From an uncultured Candidatus Competibacteraceae bacterium (GTDB lineage Bacteria; Pseudomonadota; Gammaproteobacteria; Competibacterales; Competibacteraceae), in the NCBI GenBank assembly GCA_937872125.1, contig CALMNY010000272.1:1-6150 (forward strand): a stretch of DNA of 6,150 nucleotides. The letters are read 5' to 3'. Position numbers and translations under genes: made by a program. This document shows positions 1 to 6,150 of this stretch, in pieces; position 1 is the first letter of the stretch, and each line of letters opens with the position of its first letter. The notes under the pieces were generated by a model. The model was not told the origin of the DNA. It made no database searches and saw only the letters and a list, made by a program, of their open reading frames with translations.

Positions 1-740
1 GCGCCTACAACGCCATCCGCACCGCCCGGGGCGAGTTTGAACGGGAGTTGTCGCCACACTGGCGCGGCATCATCAATGAGCGTCACCCCTTGAGCCGTTA
101 CGTCCCGTTGTGGGTGGTGGCGGCGGTGGCGGCGGCCTTGCTGTTGCTGGCCTACGCCATCTTTAACTGGCTGCTGAACAATGCTTCCGATCCGGTCCTC
201 ACCGCGCTGAGCAGCATCCGGAGCGATACCGTGGCGATGGTGCGGCGCGGCGGCGTCACCGCGGCGCCCGCCCCCGTCAAACCGAACACCAACCTCGCGC
301 AGGTCGCGCAGAACTTGCGCACGTTTCTGGAGCCGCAAATCCGCCAGGGACTGGTAGCGGTGATTGAAGAAGCCGACAAAACCATGGTACGGATCCGGGG
401 CGATGGATTGTTCGATTCGGGCAAGGTCGAAGTCAAACCGGCCTTTTATGGCCTGCTCCAGCAAATCGGCGCCGAACTCAACAAAGTGCAAGGCAAAGTG
501 CTGGTCACCGGTCATACCGACAACGTGCCGATCCGCACCCTGCAATTTCCGTCCAACTGGCATCTGTCCAAGGCCCGCGCCGACAGCGTAGTAAAAATCC
601 TGGCCGCCAACAGCCCCAATCCCGGCCGCTTTATCGGCGAAGGCCACGCCGACACTGAACCGGTGGCGCCCAATGACTCGCCGCAGAATCGCGCCCTCAA
701 CCGACGCGTCGACATCATTCTGCTGGCGCGGGCGAACTAG
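1..740 (+). CDS. tssL: TssL (DotU/ImpK family) with C-terminal OmpA-like peptidoglycan-binding domain; 5' partial
   Basis: Inner-membrane T6SS protein that forms the membrane complex with TssM and TssJ. The gene is cut by the left window edge. The reading frame is open from position 3, giving 245 visible residues and a TAG stop at 738-740. A TTG at 48 is not the real start, because the frame upstream of it already encodes conserved DotU sequence (YNAIRTARGEFERELSPHWRG, visible residues 2-22). A single transmembrane helix follows at about residues 35-57, then a roughly 70-residue linker. An OmpA/MotB-type domain occupies about residues 130-245: GHTDN at 170-174, the NxxLSxxRAxxV pattern from N185, and a closing NRALNRRVDI. 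D173 and R192 match the aspartate and arginine that bind diaminopimelate in OmpA-type domains, so periplasmic cell-wall anchoring is expected. This is the extended ('evolved') TssL form; many TssL proteins lack the domain. The missing N-terminus should hold the rest of the cytoplasmic DotU fold. tssM follows after 8 nt. Confidence 0.95.
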   Translation, partial: AYNAIRTARGEFERELSPHWRGIINERHPLSRYVPLWVVAAVAAALLLLAYAIFNWLLNNASDPVLTALSSIRSDTVAMVRRGGVTAAPAPVKPNTNLAQVAQNLRTFLEPQIRQGLVAVIEEADKTMVRIRGDGLFDSGKVEVKPAFYGLLQQIGAELNKVQGKVLVTGHTDNVPIRTLQFPSNWHLSKARADSVVKILAANSPNPGRFIGEGHADTEPVAPNDSPQNRALNRRVDIILLARAN

Positions 741-748
741 GGGGCGTC

Positions 749-3700
749 ATGAAAAAAATCCTGAGCATCCTCAAAAATCCCTGGTTGATCGGCATCACCG
801 GCTTTCTGGCGGTCGCCGGTCTGATCTGGTATCTGGGGCCGCTGATCGCCGTCGCCGGGCAAACACCGCTCGCCTCTGACCTGGGCCGCGTCGGCACCAT
901 CATGACGGTCGGCGGCATGTATGGCCTGTACCAGCTTTTCTACTACATTGACACGCTCAAGCGAAACCGCAACATGCTGGCCGATCTGGCCGGACAGGTG
1001 GGCCGGGTCGGTCAGGGCGGTGGTCCCGGTCTGCCCAGCGGTGGCGAAGAAGCCCACGAGCAGCAAAAGAAGAAAAAGGAAGAAGAAGCCGCCTCGTCCG
1101 AGGAAATCTCCACCCTCAAGCAAGGGCTGGATGAGGCGCTCGCCGTCCTCAAGAAAGCCCGGCTGGGCGGCAAAACCGGCCGCACGCAATACCTCTACCA
1201 GTTGCCGTGGTACATCATCATTGGCCCGCCCGGTTCCGGTAAAACCACTGCGCTGATCAATTCGGGGCTGCGCTTTCCGCTGGGGGCCGGCAAGGTGCGC
1301 GGCGTGGGCGGCACCCGCAACTGCGACTGGTGGTTCACCGACGAAGCCGTGCTGCTCGACACCGCCGGCCGCTACACCACGCAGGACAGCCATGAAGAAA
1401 TTGATCGGGCGGCCTGGCTGGGCTTTCTGGATCTGCTCAAGAAACACCGCAAACGCCGGCCGATCAACGGCGCTCTGGTCGCCATCAGCCTGTCCGACCT
1501 GATGCAACAAACCGAGGAGGAGCGTTCCGCCCAGGCGCTGGCGATCAAACAGCGCGTCCAGGAACTGCACGAACATTTCGGCATCCGGTTCCCGATTTAC
1601 GTGCTGTTCACCAAGGCGGACCTGATCGCCGGGTTTATTGAATTTTTCAACGACATGGGCCTGGAGGCGCGCGCTCAGGTCTGGGGCGTCACCTTCCCGA
1701 TGGACGATCCCGCCAACCCGGAAGGCGTTGTCGAGCGCCTCAGCGCCGAATTCGAACTCCTCGAACAACGGCTGAATGACCGGCTGGTGAAACGCTTGCA
1801 GGATGAACGCGACCCCCAGCGCCGTGACCTGATCTATACCCTTCCCAAGCAGTTCGGTTCCCTGAAGCAGGTCGCCGACCGGTTTCTCAAGGAAGCCTTC
1901 CGGCCCAGCCGATTCGAGGAGCGCGTGCTGGTGCGGGGGGCGTACTTCACCAGCGGCACCCAGGAAGGCACCCCGATTGACCGGTTGATGAGTTCGCTGG
2001 CCAACACCTTCGGGCTGAACCGGCAGACTCTGAGCACCTTTTCCGGCAAGGGCCGCAGCTACTTCATCACCCGACTGTTGCGGGAGGTCGTCTTTCCCGA
2101 AGCGGAGATCGCCGGCGCCAATCTGCGGGTGGAACGCTGGCGGGCCTGGATTCAGCGCGGCGCCTACGCCGCCGCCCTGCTGATCACCGTGAGCGCCGCC
2201 TTGCTGTGGCTGACCAGCTACGCCCGGAATGAAATGTATGTGCGCGCGGTGGAACAACAGCGGCTGGAAGTGAATAAGCAAATCCAGGGCCTCTCGCCCG
2301 ATCAGACTGATCCCGCCGCCACCCTGGCGCTGCTCAACGCCGCCCGCGCCATTCCCGGCGGCTATGCCGACCGCAACGCCGGCAGTCCCTGGCTGATGGG
2401 TTTTGGCCTGTATCAGGGCGACAAACTCGGCAGCGAGGCGCAGGCAATCTACCAGCGCCTGCTCCTGCAAACCCTGCTACCCCGTATTATCCTGCGCCTG
2501 GAAGAGCGCCTGCGGCAGAACACCAGCAATGCCAGCGAGTTGTATGACACCCTCAAGATCTATCTGATGATGAACGATCCAGATCGCTTTGACGCCAAGA
2601 CGGTCAAGGCCTGGATGGAAAAGGAATGGCAAACGCACCTGCCCCGCACGTTCAGCCGGGAACAGCGTGACCAGTTGGCGGCGCACCTGGATGCCCTGCT
2701 GGAACAGGCGCCGCTCAAATCGCCCATCGCACTGGACAGCGGACTGATTCAGAACAGCCGGTCCCTGCTCAACCAGGTTCCTCTCTCCCAGCGCGTTTAC
2801 GACCGCATCAAACAGAACCAGCGCAACGCCGGTTCACCACCCGATCTTGGCCTCACCCTCGCCGCCGGCCCCGATGCACCGAGGGTGCTCGACCGCAAGA
2901 GCGGCCAGCCGCTCAACAGCGGTATTACCGGCCTGTATACCTATAATGGTTATTACCAATTTTTTCTGAATGAGAACCCAAAGCTGGTCAGTCAATTGGC
3001 CGACGAAAGCTGGATTCTGGGAACGGCGGTCCAGGTCGCCAACAACCCGGCGGAGCGGCAGCAAATCGCGGACGACGTGTGCCGGCTGTATCTGGGCGAC
3101 TACCTGCGGCAGTGGCAGGATCTGCTGAGCGATGTTCAGTTCAAAGGCTTCGACAATCCGGACACCGCGCTTGATCTCCTGCAAGTGCTGTCCGGGCCAG
3201 CCTCGCCGGTGCGCACGCTGTTCGAAACCGTAGTCCGGGAATTGGCGCTGGACAAGCCGCCGCCGGCGCCGCCCGAAGCCGCCAAGCCCCCGCCGGACAA
3301 ATCGCTGACCGACAAGATCGCTGGCATCATCGGCGGCACCAGCGCCACGACCAGCGGCCCCGCCATTCAGCCCTGCGGTCCTGATCCGCGCCTGGTGGCG
3401 TTCAGCAGCCAGTACCGGCGCGAAATCGCTGGGCCGGAGGGCGCCATTCCTCCCCTGGACAAAACGCTGTCTACCCTGAACGACCTCTACAGCCACCTGA
3501 ATGCGCTCGTCCGCGCCCGCGCGACCAGCCCGGACGGCAGCGTACCGCAACCGCTTAAAGACCAGATTGGAACGGTGGTCAACCAACTCCAGGTTGATGC
3601 CGCCCGCAAACCGCCGCCGTTTAACACGCTGCTCAGTAAACTGGCCCTGGACAGCGCCGATGTGGTCCGCAGTCCACGCGACCGCCTGAACGCCCAATGG

Positions 3701-4495
3701 AAAGCAGCTCAAATCGCTGCTTTTTTTCAGGATAACCTGAACGGCCGCTATCCCCTGGTGCGCAGTTCGATCCAGTGGAGCGGCGCTGGCCCTGGCGCTG
3801 CGCCCGCAGCCATGCCGGCGAACACGATCCAATGGGTAGGTCAGGCTCCTGCTGGCCCAAGCGTCAGCCGCTCAGTAGCCGGCCCGCCGGATGCCTCGCT
3901 CGCCGCCTTCAGCCGGTTCTTCGGCTTCAATGGCCTGATGGACCGCTTTTTCAAGCAATTCCTGCAATCCTATGTGGATACGTCAACCGGCGGCTGGCGC
4001 TGGCGTGGCCCTACCGGGCCGGAGCAAAGCATCACCCCGGAAGCCCTGCAAACCTTCCCGCGCGCCAACGCCATCCGCGACGCCCTGTTCGGCCCCAACA
4101 GCCAGGCTCCCGCGATCCGCTTTCAACTGGTTCCTGTGGAACTGAGCGGCGACGCCAGCCAGATTGTGCTCAGCCTGGACGGGCAAACCCTGGCCTACAG
4201 CGCGGGACAGGCCGCCCGCGTAGCCGATGTACAATGGACCGGCGCGTCCGGGCAAGCGCGGCTCGAATTTCTGCCACCTGTGGCCGGCAGCCCCTCGCAG
4301 CTCAGCGAAACCGGCCCCTGGGCCTGGTTCAAAATTCTCGATCAGGCGCAAATCCAACCCAGCGGGTCAGGACAATTTCGAGTGATCTTTCAACTGGGTG
4401 GGCGCCAGGCCATTTATGAACTGCGTACCGCCAGCGGCGCCAACCCTTTCCGTTTACGGGAGCTGGAGGGTTTCCGGTGTCCGGAACAATTATGA
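749..4495 (+). CDS. tssM: TssM (IcmF/VasK family), T6SS inner-membrane complex subunit with NTPase domain
   Basis: TssM bridges the inner membrane and the outer-membrane lipoprotein TssJ in the T6SS membrane complex and binds TssL. The protein is 1248 aa, normal for the family. Two N-terminal transmembrane helices lie at about residues 12-35 and 47-67. A charged, probably coiled linker (about 100-140, with KKKKEEE) leads to a cytoplasmic NTPase domain: Walker A GPPGSGKT at 159-166, Walker B-like VLLDTAGRY at 201-209, and TKAD at 288-291. The family motif RGAYFTSGTQEGTPID is at 396-411. A third helix at about 471-490 places residues 491-1248 in the periplasm. The C-terminal IcmF domain is recognisable from SRFFGFNGLMDRFF, the GPWAWFKILDQ segment and the closing FRCPEQL. 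Some TssM proteins have a degenerate Walker A; this one looks competent for nucleotide binding, though activity is inferred. The ATG is preceded by AGGGGG at 739-744, which overlaps the tssL stop. A proline-rich stretch (835-852) and a longer insert (about 1004-1047) are unusual. Confidence 0.97.
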   Translation: MKKILSILKNPWLIGITGFLAVAGLIWYLGPLIAVAGQTPLASDLGRVGTIMTVGGMYGLYQLFYYIDTLKRNRNMLADLAGQVGRVGQGGGPGLPSGGEEAHEQQKKKKEEEAASSEEISTLKQGLDEALAVLKKARLGGKTGRTQYLYQLPWYIIIGPPGSGKTTALINSGLRFPLGAGKVRGVGGTRNCDWWFTDEAVLLDTAGRYTTQDSHEEIDRAAWLGFLDLLKKHRKRRPINGALVAISLSDLMQQTEEERSAQALAIKQRVQELHEHFGIRFPIYVLFTKADLIAGFIEFFNDMGLEARAQVWGVTFPMDDPANPEGVVERLSAEFELLEQRLNDRLVKRLQDERDPQRRDLIYTLPKQFGSLKQVADRFLKEAFRPSRFEERVLVRGAYFTSGTQEGTPIDRLMSSLANTFGLNRQTLSTFSGKGRSYFITRLLREVVFPEAEIAGANLRVERWRAWIQRGAYAAALLITVSAALLWLTSYARNEMYVRAVEQQRLEVNKQIQGLSPDQTDPAATLALLNAARAIPGGYADRNAGSPWLMGFGLYQGDKLGSEAQAIYQRLLLQTLLPRIILRLEERLRQNTSNASELYDTLKIYLMMNDPDRFDAKTVKAWMEKEWQTHLPRTFSREQRDQLAAHLDALLEQAPLKSPIALDSGLIQNSRSLLNQVPLSQRVYDRIKQNQRNAGSPPDLGLTLAAGPDAPRVLDRKSGQPLNSGITGLYTYNGYYQFFLNENPKLVSQLADESWILGTAVQVANNPAERQQIADDVCRLYLGDYLRQWQDLLSDVQFKGFDNPDTALDLLQVLSGPASPVRTLFETVVRELALDKPPPAPPEAAKPPPDKSLTDKIAGIIGGTSATTSGPAIQPCGPDPRLVAFSSQYRREIAGPEGAIPPLDKTLSTLNDLYSHLNALVRARATSPDGSVPQPLKDQIGTVVNQLQVDAARKPPPFNTLLSKLALDSADVVRSPRDRLNAQWKAAQIAAFFQDNLNGRYPLVRSSIQWSGAGPGAAPAAMPANTIQWVGQAPAGPSVSRSVAGPPDASLAAFSRFFGFNGLMDRFFKQFLQSYVDTSTGGWRWRGPTGPEQSITPEALQTFPRANAIRDALFGPNSQAPAIRFQLVPVELSGDASQIVLSLDGQTLAYSAGQAARVADVQWTGASGQARLEFLPPVAGSPSQLSETGPWAWFKILDQAQIQPSGSGQFRVIFQLGGRQAIYELRTASGANPFRLRELEGFRCPEQL
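4465..4470 (+). promoter_or_regulatory. Shine-Dalgarno site for tagF, inside the 3' end of tssM
   Basis: GGAGGG ends six bases before the GTG at 4477, which is ideal spacing. It lies 21 bases from the alternative ATG at 4492, which is too far. This site decides the preferred start of tagF. It lies inside tssM codons, so ribosomes finishing tssM would cross it, suggesting translational coupling. Confidence 0.65.
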
Positions 4496-5256
4496 CTCCA
4501 ACGCCTCCCTCGGCGGGCTTTTTCGGCAAGCTGCCCAGCCGGGGCGATTTCATCGGTCGCCAGCTCCCGAAAACGTTCGTTGCGCCCTGGGACGCCTGGC
4601 TGCAAACCGCCATCGCGCACAGTCGCGCCCAGATGGGCGAAGAACTCTGGCGCGAGTATTACTGCATCAGCCCGATTTGGCGGTTCGCCTTGAGTCCCGG
4701 TTTGTGTGGGACCGACGCCTACGCCGGAATCATGATGCCGAGCATGGATCGAGTGGGCCGCTACTATCCTCTGGCCATCGCCGCACCGCTGGCGCCGGAT
4801 CACCCCTTGCTCGCCCTGTTCAACGCCAGCGAGTTCTGGTTCCAACAGGCCGAACGGCTGGCGCTGGCCGCGCTGGAATGTGATGAACTGGATCTGGACG
4901 CCTTCAGCCAGCAGGTGGCGGCGCTGGGTGCGCCGCTCACGCCCAACCTGTCTACGGCGAACGCGGCCCACGGAAACGCCTGGTATTGCCCCCTGCCGGA
5001 GTCTCTGGATTTCTTCGGCGCCGCGCCGGCATTGGCCAACCATCTCCTGCGCCGCGCCTTTGCCCAGCCGAGTCTGTGGTGGACCGAGGGTTCCGAGTGG
5101 ATCGCTCGCTGCCTGCTGATTTGCGCGGGCCTGCCGCCGGCCACCGGTTTTGCGGCGCTCTTGCGGGGAGACTGGCAACAATCCGGTTGGAACGAACAAT
5201 CATTCGCTGACGTCGTCGGGCTTGCGAGCGGGCCAGCGGCTGCCGAGGAGGAATAA
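4477..5256 (+). CDS. tagF: TagF (ImpM family), T6SS-associated post-translational regulator
   Basis: Member of the T6SS-associated TagF/ImpM family. In Pseudomonas and Agrobacterium, TagF represses T6SS assembly post-translationally, apparently through the FHA protein. With the GTG start the protein is 259 aa. Visible family motifs are GFFGKLPSRGDFI at residues 14-26, SPIWRFALSPGLCG at 65-78, a PSMDRVGRYYPL block at 88-99, and SLWWTEGSE at 199-207. No signal peptide or membrane helix is seen, so it is cytoplasmic. The start is uncertain. GTG at 4477 has GGAGGG six bases upstream (4465-4470) and overlaps tssM by 19 nt. ATG at 4492 would give 254 aa and a 4-nt ATGA overlap with the tssM stop, but has only a weak GGAA before it. 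I prefer GTG for its ribosome binding site; no conserved motif depends on the choice. pppA follows after 3 nt. In Agrobacterium the two functions occur as one TagF-PppA fusion, which fits this adjacency. Confidence 0.93.
   Translation: MSGTIMTPTPPSAGFFGKLPSRGDFIGRQLPKTFVAPWDAWLQTAIAHSRAQMGEELWREYYCISPIWRFALSPGLCGTDAYAGIMMPSMDRVGRYYPLAIAAPLAPDHPLLALFNASEFWFQQAERLALAALECDELDLDAFSQQVAALGAPLTPNLSTANAAHGNAWYCPLPESLDFFGAAPALANHLLRRAFAQPSLWWTEGSEWIARCLLICAGLPPATGFAALLRGDWQQSGWNEQSFADVVGLASGPAAAEEE
5246..5251 (+). promoter_or_regulatory. Shine-Dalgarno site for pppA, inside the last codons of tagF
   Basis: A perfect AGGAGG sits eight bases before the pppA ATG at 5260, within the Glu codons that end tagF. 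It is the best ribosome binding site in the window and fixes the pppA start. Strong initiation here would let the phosphatase be made efficiently although it is the last gene of the operon. Confidence 0.85.
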
Positions 5257-5259
5257 CAC

Positions 5260-6078
5260 ATGAATCAGAAGAAATCATTCCCATGGTCGTCTGCCGGCCG
5301 CAGCCATGTCGGCATGGTCCGTGCGATCAATGAAGATGCCTGTCTTGTTCTGCCGGAACGGGGATTATGGGCGGTCGCCGACGGTATGGGGGGCCACGAA
5401 GCCGGCGACATCGCCAGCCAGATGGTGATCGAGACCCTGCAACAGATCGAACCGCCGACGAGTTGGTCGGGGTTCCTCCAAACGGTGCGAAGCAGTTTGC
5501 ACGATGTAAATCAGCGGTTGCGCGAGGAATCGGCCCAGCGTTACCACCATCGCACCATCGGCAGCACAGTGGTAGTGTTGATCGCCTATGAAACCCAGTG
5601 TGCTTGTCTGTGGGTCGGCGACAGCCGCATCTATCGGCTGCGGGATGGCCAACTTCAGCAACTGACGCGCGACCACAGTCATGTGCAGGAACTGGTGGAC
5701 CAGGGTTTAATCGCGCCCAAGGATGCGCATCGTCACCCCTTGGCCAATGTGATTACCCGCGCGGTCGGTTCCGCCGATGAATTGCAGATTGACGAAGTAG
5801 TGCATCCCTTGCAGGCAGGCGATCTGTTCCTGCTGTGCAGCGACGGTCTCAACAAAACCGTGGATGACGAAGAAATCGCCCGTCTGCTGGCCCACAGCGA
5901 CCATAACTGTCAGGAAGCCGTCAAAGCCTTCATCCACCTGGCCCTGATGCGCGATGCCAACGACAATGTCACGACCGTGGTCGTCAATATCGGCGAACCG
6001 GTCGAGGACGACCCGGATGACGAATCCGATTCCGATACGCTGGTCAATCCCATTCCGCCCAACTGGTACTTGCAATGA
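5260..6078 (+). CDS. pppA: PppA, PP2C-family (PPM) Ser/Thr protein phosphatase of the T6SS threonine phosphorylation pathway
   Basis: Metal-dependent phosphoprotein phosphatase. In the P. aeruginosa H1 system PppA removes the phosphate that kinase PpkA places on the FHA protein, switching secretion off or letting the machine reposition. The protein is 272 aa with one PP2C domain over about residues 8-245. Motifs in order are RAINED (21-26), ADGMGGHEAGD (40-50), GSTVVVL (101-107), WVGDSRIYRLRDG (118-130), ITRAVGS (165-171), LLCSDGL (191-197) and DANDNVT (232-238). The expected metal ligands D26, D41, D195 and D235 are all present, so it should be active. No signal peptide or membrane helix is seen; it is cytoplasmic. 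After the domain comes an acidic tail (EPVEDDPDDESDSD, about 246-259) ending TLVNPIPPNWYLQ, making it longer than PppA proteins I know of (about 240 aa). It begins 3 nt after tagF with a perfect Shine-Dalgarno and is the last gene of the operon. The T6SS role, rather than another PP2C role, is inferred from context. Confidence 0.93.
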   Translation: MNQKKSFPWSSAGRSHVGMVRAINEDACLVLPERGLWAVADGMGGHEAGDIASQMVIETLQQIEPPTSWSGFLQTVRSSLHDVNQRLREESAQRYHHRTIGSTVVVLIAYETQCACLWVGDSRIYRLRDGQLQQLTRDHSHVQELVDQGLIAPKDAHRHPLANVITRAVGSADELQIDEVVHPLQAGDLFLLCSDGLNKTVDDEEIARLLAHSDHNCQEAVKAFIHLALMRDANDNVTTVVVNIGEPVEDDPDDESDSDTLVNPIPPNWYLQ

Positions 6079-6090
6079 GGTGCAGAGCGA

Positions 6091-6120
6091 GGGTTGCCCA
6101 TCGATAAAAAAGGGGTTGCC
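6091..6120. repeat. Short direct repeat GGGTTGCC (two copies) beside the terminator
   Basis: GGGTTGCC occurs at 6091-6098 and again at 6113-6120 inside the left arm of the terminator stem. The right arm (GGCAACCC, 6126-6133) is complementary to both copies, so the upstream copy could form an alternative, longer-loop pairing. Eight bases is short and the repeat could be chance. The rest of the 72-base non-coding tail shows nothing else I can support. Confidence 0.45.
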
Positions 6121-6137
6121 ATATTGGCAACCCCTTT
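6109..6137. terminator. Hairpin terminator closing the T6SS operon, probably bidirectional
   Basis: A perfect 13-bp inverted repeat (arms 6109-6121 and 6125-6137) closes a 3-nt TAT loop; its core is GGGGTTGCCA paired with TGGCAACCCC. It starts 31 nt after the pppA stop. On the + strand the downstream tract is TTTCAGTTT, a mediocre U-run. On the - strand the stem is followed by six Ts (complement of the A-run 6106-6111), a textbook Rho-independent terminator. It probably ends pppA transcription and also transcription of a convergent gene lying right of the window. Confidence 0.85.
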
Positions 6138-6150
6138 CAGTTTGGCTGGG

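Noticed and set aside
48..50. TTG at 48 as the start of the first gene
   Set aside because: The same frame upstream to the window edge encodes conserved TssL residues (IRTARGEFERE), so the gene begins outside the window.
1063..1090. A-rich purine tract in tssM as a programmed frameshift site
   Set aside because: In frame it reads AAG AAA AAG, so the -1 heptamer would be G AAA AAG rather than the efficient A AAA AAG. The zero frame continues into the conserved Walker A domain.
737..2470. 577-codon open frame on the - strand, antisense to tssM
   Set aside because: It lies entirely opposite clearly conserved tssM coding sequence. Its translation is Gln/Gly/Ala-rich with no recognisable domain, as expected for a shadow frame in GC-rich DNA.
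3721..3727. Run of seven Ts in tssM as a phase-variation or assembly-error site
   Set aside because: The frame runs intact across it and conserved TssM sequence continues on both sides. Seven bases is short for phase variation.
2834..3832. 332-codon open frame on the - strand opposite the periplasmic part of tssM
   Set aside because: Arg/Gly/Ala-rich composition without motifs and full overlap with tssM; a shadow of the codon bias on the + strand.
3775..4419. 214-codon + strand frame overlapping tssM in another phase
   Set aside because: Arg/Pro-rich low-complexity translation with no domain, while the tssM frame carries conserved family motifs over the same bases.
4414..5199. 261-codon - strand frame opposite tagF
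   Set aside because: tagF motifs are unmistakable on the + strand; the opposite frame shows no family similarity and no convincing ribosome binding site was identified.
1..6150. CRISPR arrays, tRNA genes, insertion sequences, integrase sites
   Set aside because: No regularly spaced repeats, tRNA-like folds, transposase motifs or long terminal inverted repeats were found. Almost all bases are explained by four T6SS genes.

Overview
The window is the 3' end of a type VI secretion system (T6SS) operon on the + strand of a GC-rich chromosome. The gene families and the dense coding on one strand point to a Gram-negative member of the Pseudomonadota. I cannot name the genus from sequence alone. 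A gammaproteobacterium is plausible because the gene order tssL-tssM-tagF-pppA is, as I recall it, that of the Pseudomonas aeruginosa H1-T6SS cluster.

Layout: positions 1-740 hold the 3' part of tssL, whose 5' end lies before the window. It encodes the cytoplasmic membrane-anchor region, one transmembrane helix and an OmpA/MotB-type peptidoglycan-binding domain. Positions 749-4495 encode a full-length TssM (IcmF) with an intact Walker A motif. Positions 4477-5256 encode TagF (ImpM), whose start overlaps the end of tssM. Positions 5260-6078 encode a PP2C-family Ser/Thr phosphatase, PppA, with all the family's metal-binding aspartates. The last 72 bases are non-coding and hold a strong hairpin terminator at 6109-6137. 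No promoter was found inside the window. Gaps of 8 nt and 3 nt and one overlap say the four genes are co-transcribed.

How the genes work together: TssL and TssM are inner-membrane parts of the T6SS envelope-spanning complex, which is completed by the outer-membrane lipoprotein TssJ. The OmpA-like domain of this TssL anchors the complex to the cell wall. TagF and PppA are post-translational repressors. In systems studied elsewhere, PppA reverses threonine phosphorylation made by the kinase PpkA, and TagF holds the system off by a separate route. The usual partner kinase gene ppkA does not follow pppA here, because a terminator ends the operon. The kinase and the FHA protein must be upstream, elsewhere or absent.

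I see no undescribed system in this window. The points most worth a second look are the terminator that reads better on the opposite strand, the missing ppkA, two candidate starts for tagF, an acidic C-terminal tail on PppA with a possible phospho-threonine motif, and two low-complexity inserts in the periplasmic part of TssM.
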